Source: QYQD01 sp040754095 (lineage in GTDB: Bacteria > Desulfobacterota > QYQD01). Taken from it: DNA of 64,000 bases. The translations under genes were made by a program, and so were the position numbers. The notes under the pieces are model-generated. The model was not told where the DNA came from. It saw only the letters and a program-made list of their open reading frames with translations, and did not search any database. Location: NCBI GenBank assembly GCA_040754095.1, contig JBFMFO010000014.1, forward strand, positions 1-64,000, written 5' to 3'. Shown piece after piece: positions 51,162 to 59,292 of the stretch. The number at the start of each line of letters is the position of its first letter. The first letter of the stretch is position 1.

Positions 51162-51464
51162 CTATTCTTTCATGAGCATCTGTCTGACCCCGATTATTTC
51201 CCAAACCTTTTCTAAGTCCGGCGGTATATTTTTAATGGTCAGCTTGTGACCGTCGGTAAGAGATTTTTTGAAGGCTATCAAGACCTGTATAGCCGCTGTA
51301 TCCATCTGCACAACGTCCTGACAGTCTATAGTCAGATCCTGCTCCAGCACAAACCGATCCTTCAGGCACTCATATAAGTCGTCAAGATGGTGGACGCCTA
51401 TCTCGCCACGCAACTTAATAATACCTTCTGCCTGTTCCTGACACGGAGAATACGTATCAGCCAT
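51162..51464 (-). CDS. STAS-domain protein
   Basis: The 100-residue STAS fold has a conserved central segment (LTIDCQDVVQMDTAAIQVLIAFKK-type). The position of the usual phosphorylatable Ser/Thr is in MDTAAIQ. STAS proteins are seen at the head of deltaproteobacterial chemosensory operons; their role there is not defined. First gene of the cluster, 13 bp before cheY. Confidence 0.87.
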   Translation of the reverse strand: MADTYSPCQEQAEGIIKLRGEIGVHHLDDLYECLKDRFVLEQDLTIDCQDVVQMDTAAIQVLIAFKKSLTDGHKLTIKNIPPDLEKVWEIIGVRQMLMKE

Positions 51465-51497
51465 TGAATTCCCGCTGTCTTACATTTTAATGGGTTC

Positions 51498-51532
51498 ATT
51501 ATAGTTTTTCGGCTAATGGAAAGACTTACTTA
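51498..51532 (-). promoter_or_regulatory. Candidate promoter of the chemosensory cluster (sigma28-like or sigma70-like)
   Basis: On the minus strand TAAGTAAG (51525-51532), 11 nt, GCCGAAAA (51506-51513) resembles the FliA/sigma28 consensus TAAAGTTT-N11-GCCGATAA with exact spacing; the -10 matches 7 of 8 and the -35 is poor. A TATAAT (51498-51503) overlaps downstream. It is about 35 nt upstream of the STAS ATG at 51464. Confidence 0.4.
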
Positions 51533-51762
51533 AACGAAAAGGAATGTTTTTTTCTATCCCGGTTTACTGACTTTTGTTATTAACCATACGTGCCGATCTG
51601 TTAAACTAATGAGCGCCCCATATATATACTTAGTCAGGATAAGGTCTTCGAAGGGAAATACCTGGATCAAAAACTTGCTTGCAGGGATATTACGGGGGTA
51701 GTTATCCAATATTGAAGCACCCCGCAGTCCGCCTGGAAGAAAAAGGAGGAAAAGAGGAAAAA

Positions 51763-52182
51763 ATGGACATAACGATCTTGTTGGTCGATGATTCAAAATT
51801 GGTTCAAGCCAAGTTCAGGTTGGCGCTGGAGAAGGCAGGGTTTCAAGTTATCAGTGCCCTCGACGGCAAAGAAGGGCTGAGTATCGCCAGGGAAAAGAAG
51901 CCGGAGCTCATTATCCTGGATGTGAATATGCCGGAAATGGATGGTTGGCAGGTCCTTCGCTCTTTAAAGATTCATCCTGAATTGCGCAAGATACCTGTCA
52001 TTATGGCTACGACTGCGGACAAGATTGCCGACATAGAACGAGGTTTTTCTCTGGGCGCAAAAGAATACGTCGTAAAGGACGAGCAACTCACCCGTTTGGT
52101 CGACAAGGTTGAAAAAGTGGTGGCAAGCCAGGAACCTGAGACAAAAGTTGAAGGGAACTGGGTAAAAAAAATATTTTCGTAA
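51763..52182 (+). CDS. Stand-alone receiver-domain protein
   Basis: The 139-residue protein has one receiver domain: ILLVDDSKLV, phospho-Asp in LIILDVNMPEMDGWQVL, and Lys in KEYVVKDEQL. It then has a short tail. A strong AAAGGAGGAAAAGAGG precedes the ATG at 51763. It is divergent from the chemosensory cluster and may be a second CheA target; this is inference from position. Confidence 0.88.
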   Translation: MDITILLVDDSKLVQAKFRLALEKAGFQVISALDGKEGLSIAREKKPELIILDVNMPEMDGWQVLRSLKIHPELRKIPVIMATTADKIADIERGFSLGAKEYVVKDEQLTRLVDKVEKVVASQEPETKVEGNWVKKIFS

Positions 52183-52252
52183 GACTTCGCCTGACGTAAA
52201 TACTCGAATTTCACCCGCCGCAGGCAGACATCAAATGGTGCACTTACAATTT

Positions 52253-52341
52253 GAACATGCATAGCGAGCGCATTCCCCGCTGCTTGCGGCGGGGTTAGCG
52301 AGCGAATACGATGCATTTTACCTTGCATACGGAGATTCCCC
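52253..52341. repeat. Dispersed repeat C, copy 2
   Basis: This is the inverted counterpart of 22333-22420, with CGAATACGATGCATTTTACC and TTGCATACGGAGATTCCCC. It adds a hairpin CCCCGCTGC-TTGCG-GCGGGG. It lies just 3' of prfC and may act in termination. A truncated relative is at 56931-56995. Confidence 0.65.
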
Positions 52342-52389
52342 GTCCGCCCCAGGTCCGCCTGCGGCGGACGGAAAGCTTCAATTCACCTG

Positions 52390-53976
52390 TCAGTTGTGTT
52401 CGCGGGTCTTGAGGAAAACAATATCAGGCCAGTCTTCCATCAGAAAACCAAGTCGCCACTCGCTGGGCGCCAGGTAGGCCAGATGTCCTTCTGCATCATG
52501 CGCCATGTTGAGCAGATGTTTCTTCTGGAACCCTTCCAGTATTTTCTTGTCCCGGCATCTGACCCAGCGCGCCGCCGTGTATTCCACCGGTTCATAGACC
52601 GCATCTACACCGTATTCGTCCTTGAGGCGTGCGACAGTTACGTCGAATTGCAGAATCCCCACGGCCCCCAGGATGTAGTCGTTTCCCTGAACCGGCCGGA
52701 AGACCTGAACCGCCCCCTCTTCCGCCAACTGCGTCAGGCCTTTTTGCAGTTGCTTGGCCTTGATGGGGTTCTTCAGGCGTACCCGCCGGAAGTGTTCCGG
52801 CGCGAAATTTGGAATGCCTGTGAACTTGAGGGGTTCCTTCTCGCTGAAGGTATCCCCGATCTTGATGGTCCCATGATTGTGGATACCGATGATGTCTCCG
52901 GGGTAAGCCTCTTCCACATTCGTGCGGTCCTGAGCCATAAAAATAGTGGCATTGGCCAAGGCTACCTCTCTACCGGACCGGTTGTGGCGGACTTTCATCC
53001 CGCGCGTGAATTTGCCTGAAGCTATTCGGAGAAAGGCAATGCGGTCTCGATGCGCCGGGTCCATGTTTGCCTGTATCTTGAAAACGAACCCCGAAAATGG
53101 TTCTTCGTAGGGGTGGACCTCACGCGAGACGGCGGCCCTCGGCCCGGGGGCGGGAGCCATCTCTACGAAGGCGTCAAGCAGTTCCTTGACGCCGAAGTTA
53201 TTGATAGCGCTGCCGAAAAACACCGGGGTCTGGTTCCCCTTCAGATAGTGCTCGTGTTCAAAGGGGTTTGCCGCGCCCTCGATCAACTCCACGTCCCGGC
53301 GCAGATCATCGGCCTGGGTGCCGAGGATTTCATCGAGCAGACCATCGGCCAGGTCGGTGACCGTTACCCCGTCCTGAATCCTGGTCTCCTGCCCCGGGGT
53401 AAAAAGACGCAGTTTCTTACGGTAGAAGTCATACACTCCTTTGAAGCTCTTGCCCCTTCCAATCGGCCAGGAGAGCGGCGTACACTCAATCTGGAGCTTG
53501 TCTTCGATGTCCGCAAGCACATCCAGGGGGGACATCCCGTCCCGGTCCAGCTTGTTGATGAAGGTTATGATCGGGGTATTACGCAGTCGGCAGACCTCCA
53601 TCAGTCTTTCCGTCTGCGGCTCCACGCCCTTTGCGCTGTCTATCACCATGAGGGCGCTATCCACCGCCGTGAGGACTCTGTACGTGTCTTCAGAAAAATC
53701 CTGGTGCCCGGGGGTGTCAAGCAGGTTTATCTCGAAATCACGGTAGTTGAATTTCATCACCGAAGTGGTAACCGATATGCCGCGCTCCCTCTCGATGGAC
53801 ATCCAGTCGCTGGTAGCATGGCGGGCAGCCTTTCGGGCCTTCACGGCCCCGGCCAGTTGAATGGCCCCGCCGAAGAGGAGCAGTTTTTCCGTAAGGGTGG
53901 TTTTTCCGGCGTCAGGATGGCTGATGATGCCGAAAGTGCGCCGCCGGTCAACCTCTCTCTGATGTTCCTTGTTCAC
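52390..53976 (-). CDS. prfC: Peptide chain release factor 3
   Basis: RF3 is the GTPase that recycles RF1/RF2 from the ribosome. The 528-residue protein starts at GTG 53976 and has the G1 motif GIISHPDAGKTTLTEKLL, G3 DTPGHQDFSEDTYR, G4 NKLD and full-length C-terminal domains. It is preceded by the duplicated promoter-terminator leader at 53991-54087. Confidence 0.97.
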   Translation of the reverse strand: MNKEHQREVDRRRTFGIISHPDAGKTTLTEKLLLFGGAIQLAGAVKARKAARHATSDWMSIERERGISVTTSVMKFNYRDFEINLLDTPGHQDFSEDTYRVLTAVDSALMVIDSAKGVEPQTERLMEVCRLRNTPIITFINKLDRDGMSPLDVLADIEDKLQIECTPLSWPIGRGKSFKGVYDFYRKKLRLFTPGQETRIQDGVTVTDLADGLLDEILGTQADDLRRDVELIEGAANPFEHEHYLKGNQTPVFFGSAINNFGVKELLDAFVEMAPAPGPRAAVSREVHPYEEPFSGFVFKIQANMDPAHRDRIAFLRIASGKFTRGMKVRHNRSGREVALANATIFMAQDRTNVEEAYPGDIIGIHNHGTIKIGDTFSEKEPLKFTGIPNFAPEHFRRVRLKNPIKAKQLQKGLTQLAEEGAVQVFRPVQGNDYILGAVGILQFDVTVARLKDEYGVDAVYEPVEYTAARWVRCRDKKILEGFQKKHLLNMAHDAEGHLAYLAPSEWRLGFLMEDWPDIVFLKTREHN

Positions 53977-53990
53977 GCTATGAACCCCGA

Positions 53991-54087
53991 AAAAGATGAT
54001 TGTAAAACAAAAAAAATCGGGCCGTCAAGCCCGTTTGATATCTCGTAATATACACAAAAATCAACGTTCAGTCAACGCCGGATTGGG
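53991..54087 (-). promoter_or_regulatory. Promoter with early terminator-like hairpin, leader of prfC (copy 1 of 2)
   Basis: On the minus strand TTGACT (54070-54075), 17 nt, TATATT (54047-54052) is a strong sigma70-type promoter. Only about 15-20 nt after the -10 comes a CGGGC/GCCCG hairpin (54018-54033) followed by eight T residues (54009-54016), i.e. an intrinsic terminator inside the leader. It is nearly identical to 56817-56913 upstream of the ABC-F gene. This suggests transcription attenuation. Confidence 0.7.
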
Positions 54088-54371
54088 CCGCATAACGCAG
54101 ACAAAGCTCGACCCGGCAGGTGATGGTGCGTACCCGTCTCCGCCTTACATCTTATCTCAACATCGGGGGTGCAAAGAGGATTTAACCTTTAAGCGGTAAA
54201 AAGCCGACCTTTAAACTGTTTTCTGTTGACAAGAAACCAGCTTCTAGCTAACGTCTCGAAAGAACAAGATATTTGAGAGCTGAACCGGCAGGTACAACAT
54301 GCGTCCATCCACAGATTACCGGCCGTCTTTAGCCACCTGTTACTATTGCTGATCCCGGGAGGTGAAAAAAC

Positions 54372-54479
54372 ATGAGCAAAGGCATGGACAGCAAAAAGAC
54401 AACCAAGAAGAAACCGGCCAAGACCCTGAAAGAAAAAAAGGCCGCGAAAAAAGCCAAGAAGGATGAGAAAAAACGCTAG
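54372..54479 (+). CDS. Lys-rich small protein (35 residues)
   Basis: A 35-residue frame, MSKGMDSKKTTKKKPAKTLK followed by a Lys/Ala-rich tail, starts 7 nt after GGGAGGT. About 16 of 35 residues are Lys. Similar MSKGMD..KKPAKT small proteins occur in many proteobacteria as far as I recall, with unknown function; nucleic-acid or ribosome binding would fit the charge. Its TAG overlaps the convergent exonuclease stop by 4 bp. Confidence 0.65.
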   Translation: MSKGMDSKKTTKKKPAKTLKEKKAAKKAKKDEKKR

Positions 54480-55105
54480 GAGTCTGCCGAATCTCCTGAA
54501 TCCCTGATCTGCAGGAGTTTTTGAAAGAGTATCCGGCCCAGCCAGGCATCGGTGGCCGCATATCGAATTTGCAGCGGGGTTAGTGTGCTCCGTGCCCAAT
54601 TGGAAGTCTGGGCTGCCTTGGAGATGCGGAGCCCCAGCAAAACGGCAGCAAGTCCCCGTAAGCCCTCATTTAGGAGGCCCGCTTCTCTGGCCATCCTGTC
54701 GAGGTCCACGCACTGTGCCGGCTGGAAGGGGGCCAGTTCCTGCAATTCCTTGATATCATACGTCAGAGCGACGCCGGCCTTGGTGATCTCGGGCTGCGCC
54801 AAGAGGCGACGGAGCGGTTTGGGCAGGCCGAGGTACTGCAACTGGAAAATAAAAACCTCCTGTTCGCCTGCGAGTTGCAGCAGTGACGGCGGGTAACTCT
54901 CTCCCTTTTTGAAGGCAGGCCTGGTTTCCGTGTCCAAACCCAGCAGGGTTTCCTTTGCCAAATGCCGCACCGCATCGGCCAGTTCCCCGGCGGTGCGGAT
55001 GACGTGAACCGGTCCCCGCCATTTGGTCACAGGGCAGGCATTGATTTCCTCTTTGGTCAGCCGCCGGGCACCCCCCCGGCTGTCGCCGGCCTCTTTTCCG
55101 AACAT
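54476..55105 (-). CDS. 3'-5' exonuclease domain protein (RNase D-like)
   Basis: The 209-residue DEDD-family exonuclease has motif I LGLDTETRP, motif II around VALTYDIKEL, and motif III YAATDAWLG (a Y-x3-D type). There is no HRDC domain, so it is shorter than RNase D. It probably trims RNA or DNA 3' ends; the substrate is unknown. It starts 53 bp after the ABC-F gene start region's 3' end and converges on the Lys-rich small gene. Confidence 0.87.
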   Translation of the reverse strand: MFGKEAGDSRGGARRLTKEEINACPVTKWRGPVHVIRTAGELADAVRHLAKETLLGLDTETRPAFKKGESYPPSLLQLAGEQEVFIFQLQYLGLPKPLRRLLAQPEITKAGVALTYDIKELQELAPFQPAQCVDLDRMAREAGLLNEGLRGLAAVLLGLRISKAAQTSNWARSTLTPLQIRYAATDAWLGRILFQKLLQIRDSGDSADS

Positions 55106-55158
55106 TACTTATCCTCCCGGGTGATTGGATATCTCTCTGATTTTGGAGGGCTATAAAT

Positions 55159-56787
55159 TCAGCTCGCCATTGCCTGGCAGAGATCACCCCTGAGCCTCGT
55201 CACCTCCGCATCTTCCAGATAATCGTCATAATTTGTCATCCGATCGATGATTCCGGTCGGCGTAATCTCGATGATCCGGTTCGCAATTGTGGCGACAGAC
55301 TGGTGATCATGGGAAGCGAAAAGCACCACCTCAGGAAAGGCGATGAGGCCGTTGTTGAGGGCGGTGATCGATTCAAGGTCCAGGTGATTGGTCGGCTCAT
55401 CGAAGATGAGGGCGTTGGCGTCGGCCAGCATCATACGCGCCAGCATACAGCGGACCCGCTCGCCGCCGGAAAGGACGCCGACCTGCTTGAGCGCATCTTC
55501 GCCGGAGAAGAGCATCCGGCCGAGAAACCCGCGGACAAAGTTCTCGCCCTCGGTGATGGGCGCAAACTGGCGGAGCCATTCGATCAGGTTCAGGTCATAG
55601 GCGAAGTAGTCGCTGTTCTCCTTGGGGAAATAGGCGGTGGAGATGGTCTGGCCCCAGCGGAAGCTGCCGCTGTCCGGCGCCATCTCCCCGGTCAGGATCT
55701 GAAAAAGGGTCGTCCTGGCCAGGGCGCTGTCGCCGACAAAGGCGATTTTGTCCCCCTTGTTGACGGTAAGGCTTAAATTGTGCAAGGCCGTGACCCCGTC
55801 CACCTCCTTGCAGAGGTCCTTGATCTCGAGGATGACGTCGCCGCAGGGCCGCCCGGGCTTGAACACCACATAGGGGTATTTCCGCGACGAGACTGGCATG
55901 TCCTCGATGGTGAGCTTTTCCAGCAGTTTTTTCCGCGAGGTGGCCTGCTTGGCCTTGGAGGCGTTGGAGCTGAAACGCTGGATGAAGGCCTTGAGTTCGT
56001 CGGCCCGGGCCGTGGCCTTTTTGTTCTCATTCTGCCTCTGCTTGAGAATCAACTGGCTGGCCTCGTACCAGAAGTCGTAGTTCCCGACATACACCTGGAT
56101 GCGGCCGAAGTCGATATCCGCCATATGGGTGCAGACCTGATTCAGGAAATGGCGGTCATGGGAAACGATAATGGTCGTGTTCTGAAATCGGAAAAGAAAA
56201 TTCTCCAGCCAGGTGATGGATTGCTGGTCCAGATTGTTGGTCGGCTCGTCAAGCAGAAGGATGTCCGGGTTACCGAACAGGGCCTGCGCGAGCAGTACTC
56301 GCACTTTGTCTCCGCCCTCGAGCTCCTTCATCTTTTTCTGGCGCAGTCCCTCATGAATGCCGAGACCGTTGAGCAGCACCGCCACCTCGGATTCAATGTC
56401 ATAGCCGTTCATCGCCGCGAATTCGCTCTCGACCTCCCCGCAGCGAAGGCCGTCCGCTTCCGAGAGTTCGGGCTTGGCGTATAGCGCCTCCCGCTCGGCC
56501 ATCAACCGGTATAGACTTCGGTGCCCCATGATGACGGTATGGAAGACCGTTTCCTCGTCAAAGGCGAAATGGTCCTGCTGCAGCACCGCAATCCGCTCGC
56601 CGGCCCCGACCGTGATTTCTCCCTTGTCCGGCTCCATTTCGCCGGCGAGGATCTTGAGAAAGGTGGATTTGCCGGCGCCGTTGGCACCAATCAGGCCGTA
56701 ACAGTTGCCGGGGGTAAATTTGATATTGACGTCCTTAAAAATAACCCTCTTGCCGTAGGCGAGGGCGACATTCGATGCGTTGATCAT
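55159..56787 (-). CDS. ABC-F family ATPase (YbiT-like)
   Basis: The 542-residue protein has two ABC ATPase domains and no membrane segments. Walker A GANGAGKST is in domain 1; domain 2 has the degenerate loop GDSALARTT. Signature motifs and DEPTNNLDQQS / DEPTNHLDLES follow. ABC-F proteins act on the ribosome in translation regulation or antibiotic protection. The YbiT branch is favoured by the N-terminal MINASNVALAYGKRVIFKDV pattern. The second-domain P-loop lacks the usual G-x-x-G-x-G-K-S/T. It is preceded by the duplicated leader at 56817-56913. Confidence 0.93.
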   Translation of the reverse strand: MINASNVALAYGKRVIFKDVNIKFTPGNCYGLIGANGAGKSTFLKILAGEMEPDKGEITVGAGERIAVLQQDHFAFDEETVFHTVIMGHRSLYRLMAEREALYAKPELSEADGLRCGEVESEFAAMNGYDIESEVAVLLNGLGIHEGLRQKKMKELEGGDKVRVLLAQALFGNPDILLLDEPTNNLDQQSITWLENFLFRFQNTTIIVSHDRHFLNQVCTHMADIDFGRIQVYVGNYDFWYEASQLILKQRQNENKKATARADELKAFIQRFSSNASKAKQATSRKKLLEKLTIEDMPVSSRKYPYVVFKPGRPCGDVILEIKDLCKEVDGVTALHNLSLTVNKGDKIAFVGDSALARTTLFQILTGEMAPDSGSFRWGQTISTAYFPKENSDYFAYDLNLIEWLRQFAPITEGENFVRGFLGRMLFSGEDALKQVGVLSGGERVRCMLARMMLADANALIFDEPTNHLDLESITALNNGLIAFPEVVLFASHDHQSVATIANRIIEITPTGIIDRMTNYDDYLEDAEVTRLRGDLCQAMAS

Positions 56788-56816
56788 TCTTGCCTTCCTA
56801 AAACTGATGACTTCCC

Positions 56817-56913
56817 AAAAAGATGGTTGTAAAACAAAAAAATCGGGCCGTCAGGCCCGTTTGATGTTTCGTAATATACACAAAGATCAGCGTTCAGTCA
56901 ACGCCGGATTGGG
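56817..56913 (-). promoter_or_regulatory. Promoter with early terminator-like hairpin, leader of the ABC-F gene (copy 2 of 2)
   Basis: On the minus strand TTGACT (56896-56901), 17 nt, TATATT (56873-56878) is followed by the hairpin CGGGCC/GGCCCG (56844-56859) and a T-run. It differs from 53991-54087 by about six substitutions and one indel over 97 bp. All promoter elements are identical in the two copies. AGGAAGG then precedes the ATG at 56787. Confidence 0.7.
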
Positions 56914-56930
56914 AAATGCGCCCATGTCCG

Positions 56931-56995
56931 CGCGCATTCCCCGCTGCTTGCCATCCAGATTTGACCCTGGCGGGCAGCGGGGAGCTTCAATCAGA
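56931..56995. repeat. GC-rich hairpin, truncated relative of repeat C
   Basis: ATTCCCCGCTGCTTGCC on the left is complementary to GGCGGGCAGCGGGG on the right, with a loop containing ATCCAGATTTGACC. The left arm matches part of repeat C at 52270-52287. Confidence 0.5.
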
Positions 56996-57047
56996 CTTCC
57001 GGTGAGGGGTCGATTCTATTTTACGATTTACGCGTGGGGAAAAAAGG

Positions 57048-57395
57048 CTAAGCCTGCTGAGGCGCTGCGGCCTCTTCCTTCTTCTTTTTCTTCTTGGGCT
57101 TGGCTTCGGGAGGCGGCGCGGCGACTTTCTTTGACTTGGGGGCCTCTTCCTTGGGCCTTGCCAGGCGCTCCGCCTTGATCGTGGCCAATTCCGCCGTCCG
57201 CTTCTCCGTGGCGTCGATCGCCCGCAACCGGGCCCGTGATTCCTTGATCTTTGCCTTCAATTCCTTGACGAGCGCATCGCGCACGATCTTTTTCTTGTCC
57301 GCCCCCTTCTCCACAAGAAGCGCCAGACGCTTCTGCAACTTCACTTCCCATCCGGCCTTCTGTTTCAGCCGCGTTTCCCTGCTTTCGGATGCCAT
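57048..57395 (-). CDS. Small Lys/Ala-rich basic protein of unknown function
   Basis: The 115-residue protein is predicted mostly helical (coiled coil, about 8-70). It ends in a Lys/Pro/Ala-rich tail (PPPEAKPKKKKKKEEAAAP), reminiscent of nucleic-acid-binding tails. GGAGA lies upstream of the ATG. I do not recognise a family. It could bind DNA, RNA or ribosomes. The opposite-strand frames here are low-complexity shadows. Confidence 0.65.
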   Translation of the reverse strand: MASESRETRLKQKAGWEVKLQKRLALLVEKGADKKKIVRDALVKELKAKIKESRARLRAIDATEKRTAELATIKAERLARPKEEAPKSKKVAAPPPEAKPKKKKKKEEAAAPQQA

Positions 57396-57776
57396 TGATT
57401 TCTCCTTTTTGGTTTTTCCGTGTCGGGTATCTTCACTGTTTCCTCATCATCGTGCCCGGATACGGAAGTTACCTCTTACCAGGATTTCCGCCGAAAATCC
57501 AGTTAATTTGGCCGCATGTCCAAAAGTCATGTCTTGTATCACCCTGAACTTTTAGATCAGCCAAAACGTTTATTCCTGAAAAACTACCTCGATATGAACA
57601 GCCCCGTCGGGAGTTGTGTAAAATATGATCTCATTGTCCGGCGGTGTCAGTTCTCTGCTCATATTATCTATCTTTCCATAACCTCTTCTGCGGATCACGG
57701 ATCATAGCAGGCGAGAAATATCTGTTGTTCTAAAAGTGATATTTTTCAAGAACGTTCCCGTTCTTTCAGGGATTAT
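57396..57776. other. Intergenic region without a recognised gene
   Basis: I see no supported gene in these 381 bp. A short inverted repeat AAGAACG-TTCC-CGTTCTT near 57749-57766 lies just 3' of the minus-strand type I secretion operon and may be its weak terminator; no strong T-run follows it. Confidence 0.4.
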
Positions 57777-59144
57777 CTACCTCAGTGTAAGACTCTCTTT
57801 AGCATATTTGACGATAGGAGATAAGAAAAATTCTATTATCCGCCTTTTCCCGGTCTTGACTTCAACGGCTACGGTCATCCCCGGTGAGACCGGACCGTTT
57901 CTGCCGTCAATCATTAAGCACAATTTCTCCAGTTCTACCCTAATCTTATATACAGGACCGAATTTTTCATCGTCAAAGGCATCAGGGCTTATGGATACCA
58001 CCTTCCCCTTAATAGTACCATACTTTTGGAAGGGAAAGGTGTCAAACTTAACCTCTGCCTCCTGTCCGACCCTTAAGAATCCTATGTCTTTATTTAAGGC
58101 CATGGACTCTACTATAAGAGGCGTCCCATCCGGGACAATCGTAACAATAGGCTGGGCCGGTGTTACCACCCCTCCGATGGTATATGAAGAGACTCCGTGT
58201 ACGGTCCCATCAACCGGAGAACATAGCTGCTGAAGCTCACATCCCTTCCTCGCCTTTGCAACCTCTCCTTCCATAGCCGAGATAGTCTTCTCCCTTTCCA
58301 CTATATCGCCGATTATCCCTTTCTCCCGCTCCTTTTTAAAGGCGTCCAGATTTTTTCTGGCCTCCTCAAGACTAGCCTTGACCTGCACTACTACCCGTTT
58401 CTGCGCCTCCAATTCCTGCTCTGTAGAATATAACTCCCTTTGTTTGTCGAGAAGATCCATTTTGGGGATGTAATCACGCCCATAAAGATCCCGGAAGGCA
58501 TTTTCCTGCTCTTTTAATATTACGCAGGTCTTCTCAAGCCTTGTTAACATGGCCTCTGCGGCGTGGAGCGCATTCTCCCTTTGGGCAATAATAAGCGTCA
58601 GGGCATCTTCCTTGGCCTTGTATTCTGATTCCCTAACCTCTTTCAATTTTCTCTGAAGTTGAAGAATACCCGCCGTAGCCCCTGAGATTTTTCTTTTTTT
58701 GAGATTTCCCCCTGATAAAAACTCCCCGGTACCTGCACCGTTCAATTCGTCGATAAGCCTCTCTTTGTCGGTCTGGAAAATGGATAATGCCTTCACGGCG
58801 CTGGCCATGTCCGCCTCTTTGATCGTAGGGTCAAGCTCTATCAGAATCTGTCCCGCCCTGATCCTTTGCCCTTCTTTCACATGAATAGCCCTTATCACCC
58901 CTGTTTCTATCGGCTGTATAGTCTTAATCCTTCCATCCGGGATAACTTTTCCCCTGGCCACTGCCACTACATCCACACGCCCCAGATATGACCAGGCAAA
59001 AGTTGAAAGGGTGATTATAAAAATCACCCAGATCAATATCCTATGCAGAGGAGACGCCGGGGTTTCCTCGATCTCAAGGGCTGGGGGCAGAAACTCATAT
59101 TCAAGGTTGTCCTGTTTAAATATAGTTTTGAGCCGTTTTATCAT
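57777..59144 (-). CDS. Type I secretion membrane fusion protein (HlyD family)
   Basis: The 455-residue periplasmic adaptor has one N-terminal transmembrane helix (about 31-50), a lipoyl-like half (GVIRAIHVKEGQRIRAGQILIELD), a long alpha-helical hairpin (about 130-310), the second lipoyl half (CSPVDGTVHGVSSYTIGGVV), and the HlyD C-terminal segment (GRNGPVSPGMTVAVEVKTGKR). It links the inner-membrane ABC exporter to a TolC-type channel, which is not in this window. It lies 148 bp after the ABC gene. Confidence 0.95.
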   Translation of the reverse strand: MIKRLKTIFKQDNLEYEFLPPALEIEETPASPLHRILIWVIFIITLSTFAWSYLGRVDVVAVARGKVIPDGRIKTIQPIETGVIRAIHVKEGQRIRAGQILIELDPTIKEADMASAVKALSIFQTDKERLIDELNGAGTGEFLSGGNLKKRKISGATAGILQLQRKLKEVRESEYKAKEDALTLIIAQRENALHAAEAMLTRLEKTCVILKEQENAFRDLYGRDYIPKMDLLDKQRELYSTEQELEAQKRVVVQVKASLEEARKNLDAFKKEREKGIIGDIVEREKTISAMEGEVAKARKGCELQQLCSPVDGTVHGVSSYTIGGVVTPAQPIVTIVPDGTPLIVESMALNKDIGFLRVGQEAEVKFDTFPFQKYGTIKGKVVSISPDAFDDEKFGPVYKIRVELEKLCLMIDGRNGPVSPGMTVAVEVKTGKRRIIEFFLSPIVKYAKESLTLR

Positions 59145-59292
59145 GTGACTGAATGCTAAAAATAACCCTTTTCTTTTAAAATAAGCCGGAGACCTTGTGC
59201 CACATTATTTTTCATCAGTAAACCCATTTATGACTTCCTGTTTTACGGAACTTATAGGCAGGATAGCAGGTCTTCAATCCGGCTTTTAATTC

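Noticed and set aside
53050..54048. 332-codon frame antisense to prfC
   Set aside because: It is opposite conserved RF3 sequence and shows no family features.
55780..56484. 234-codon frame antisense to the ABC-F gene
   Set aside because: Opposite a complete ABC-F protein; no independent signal.
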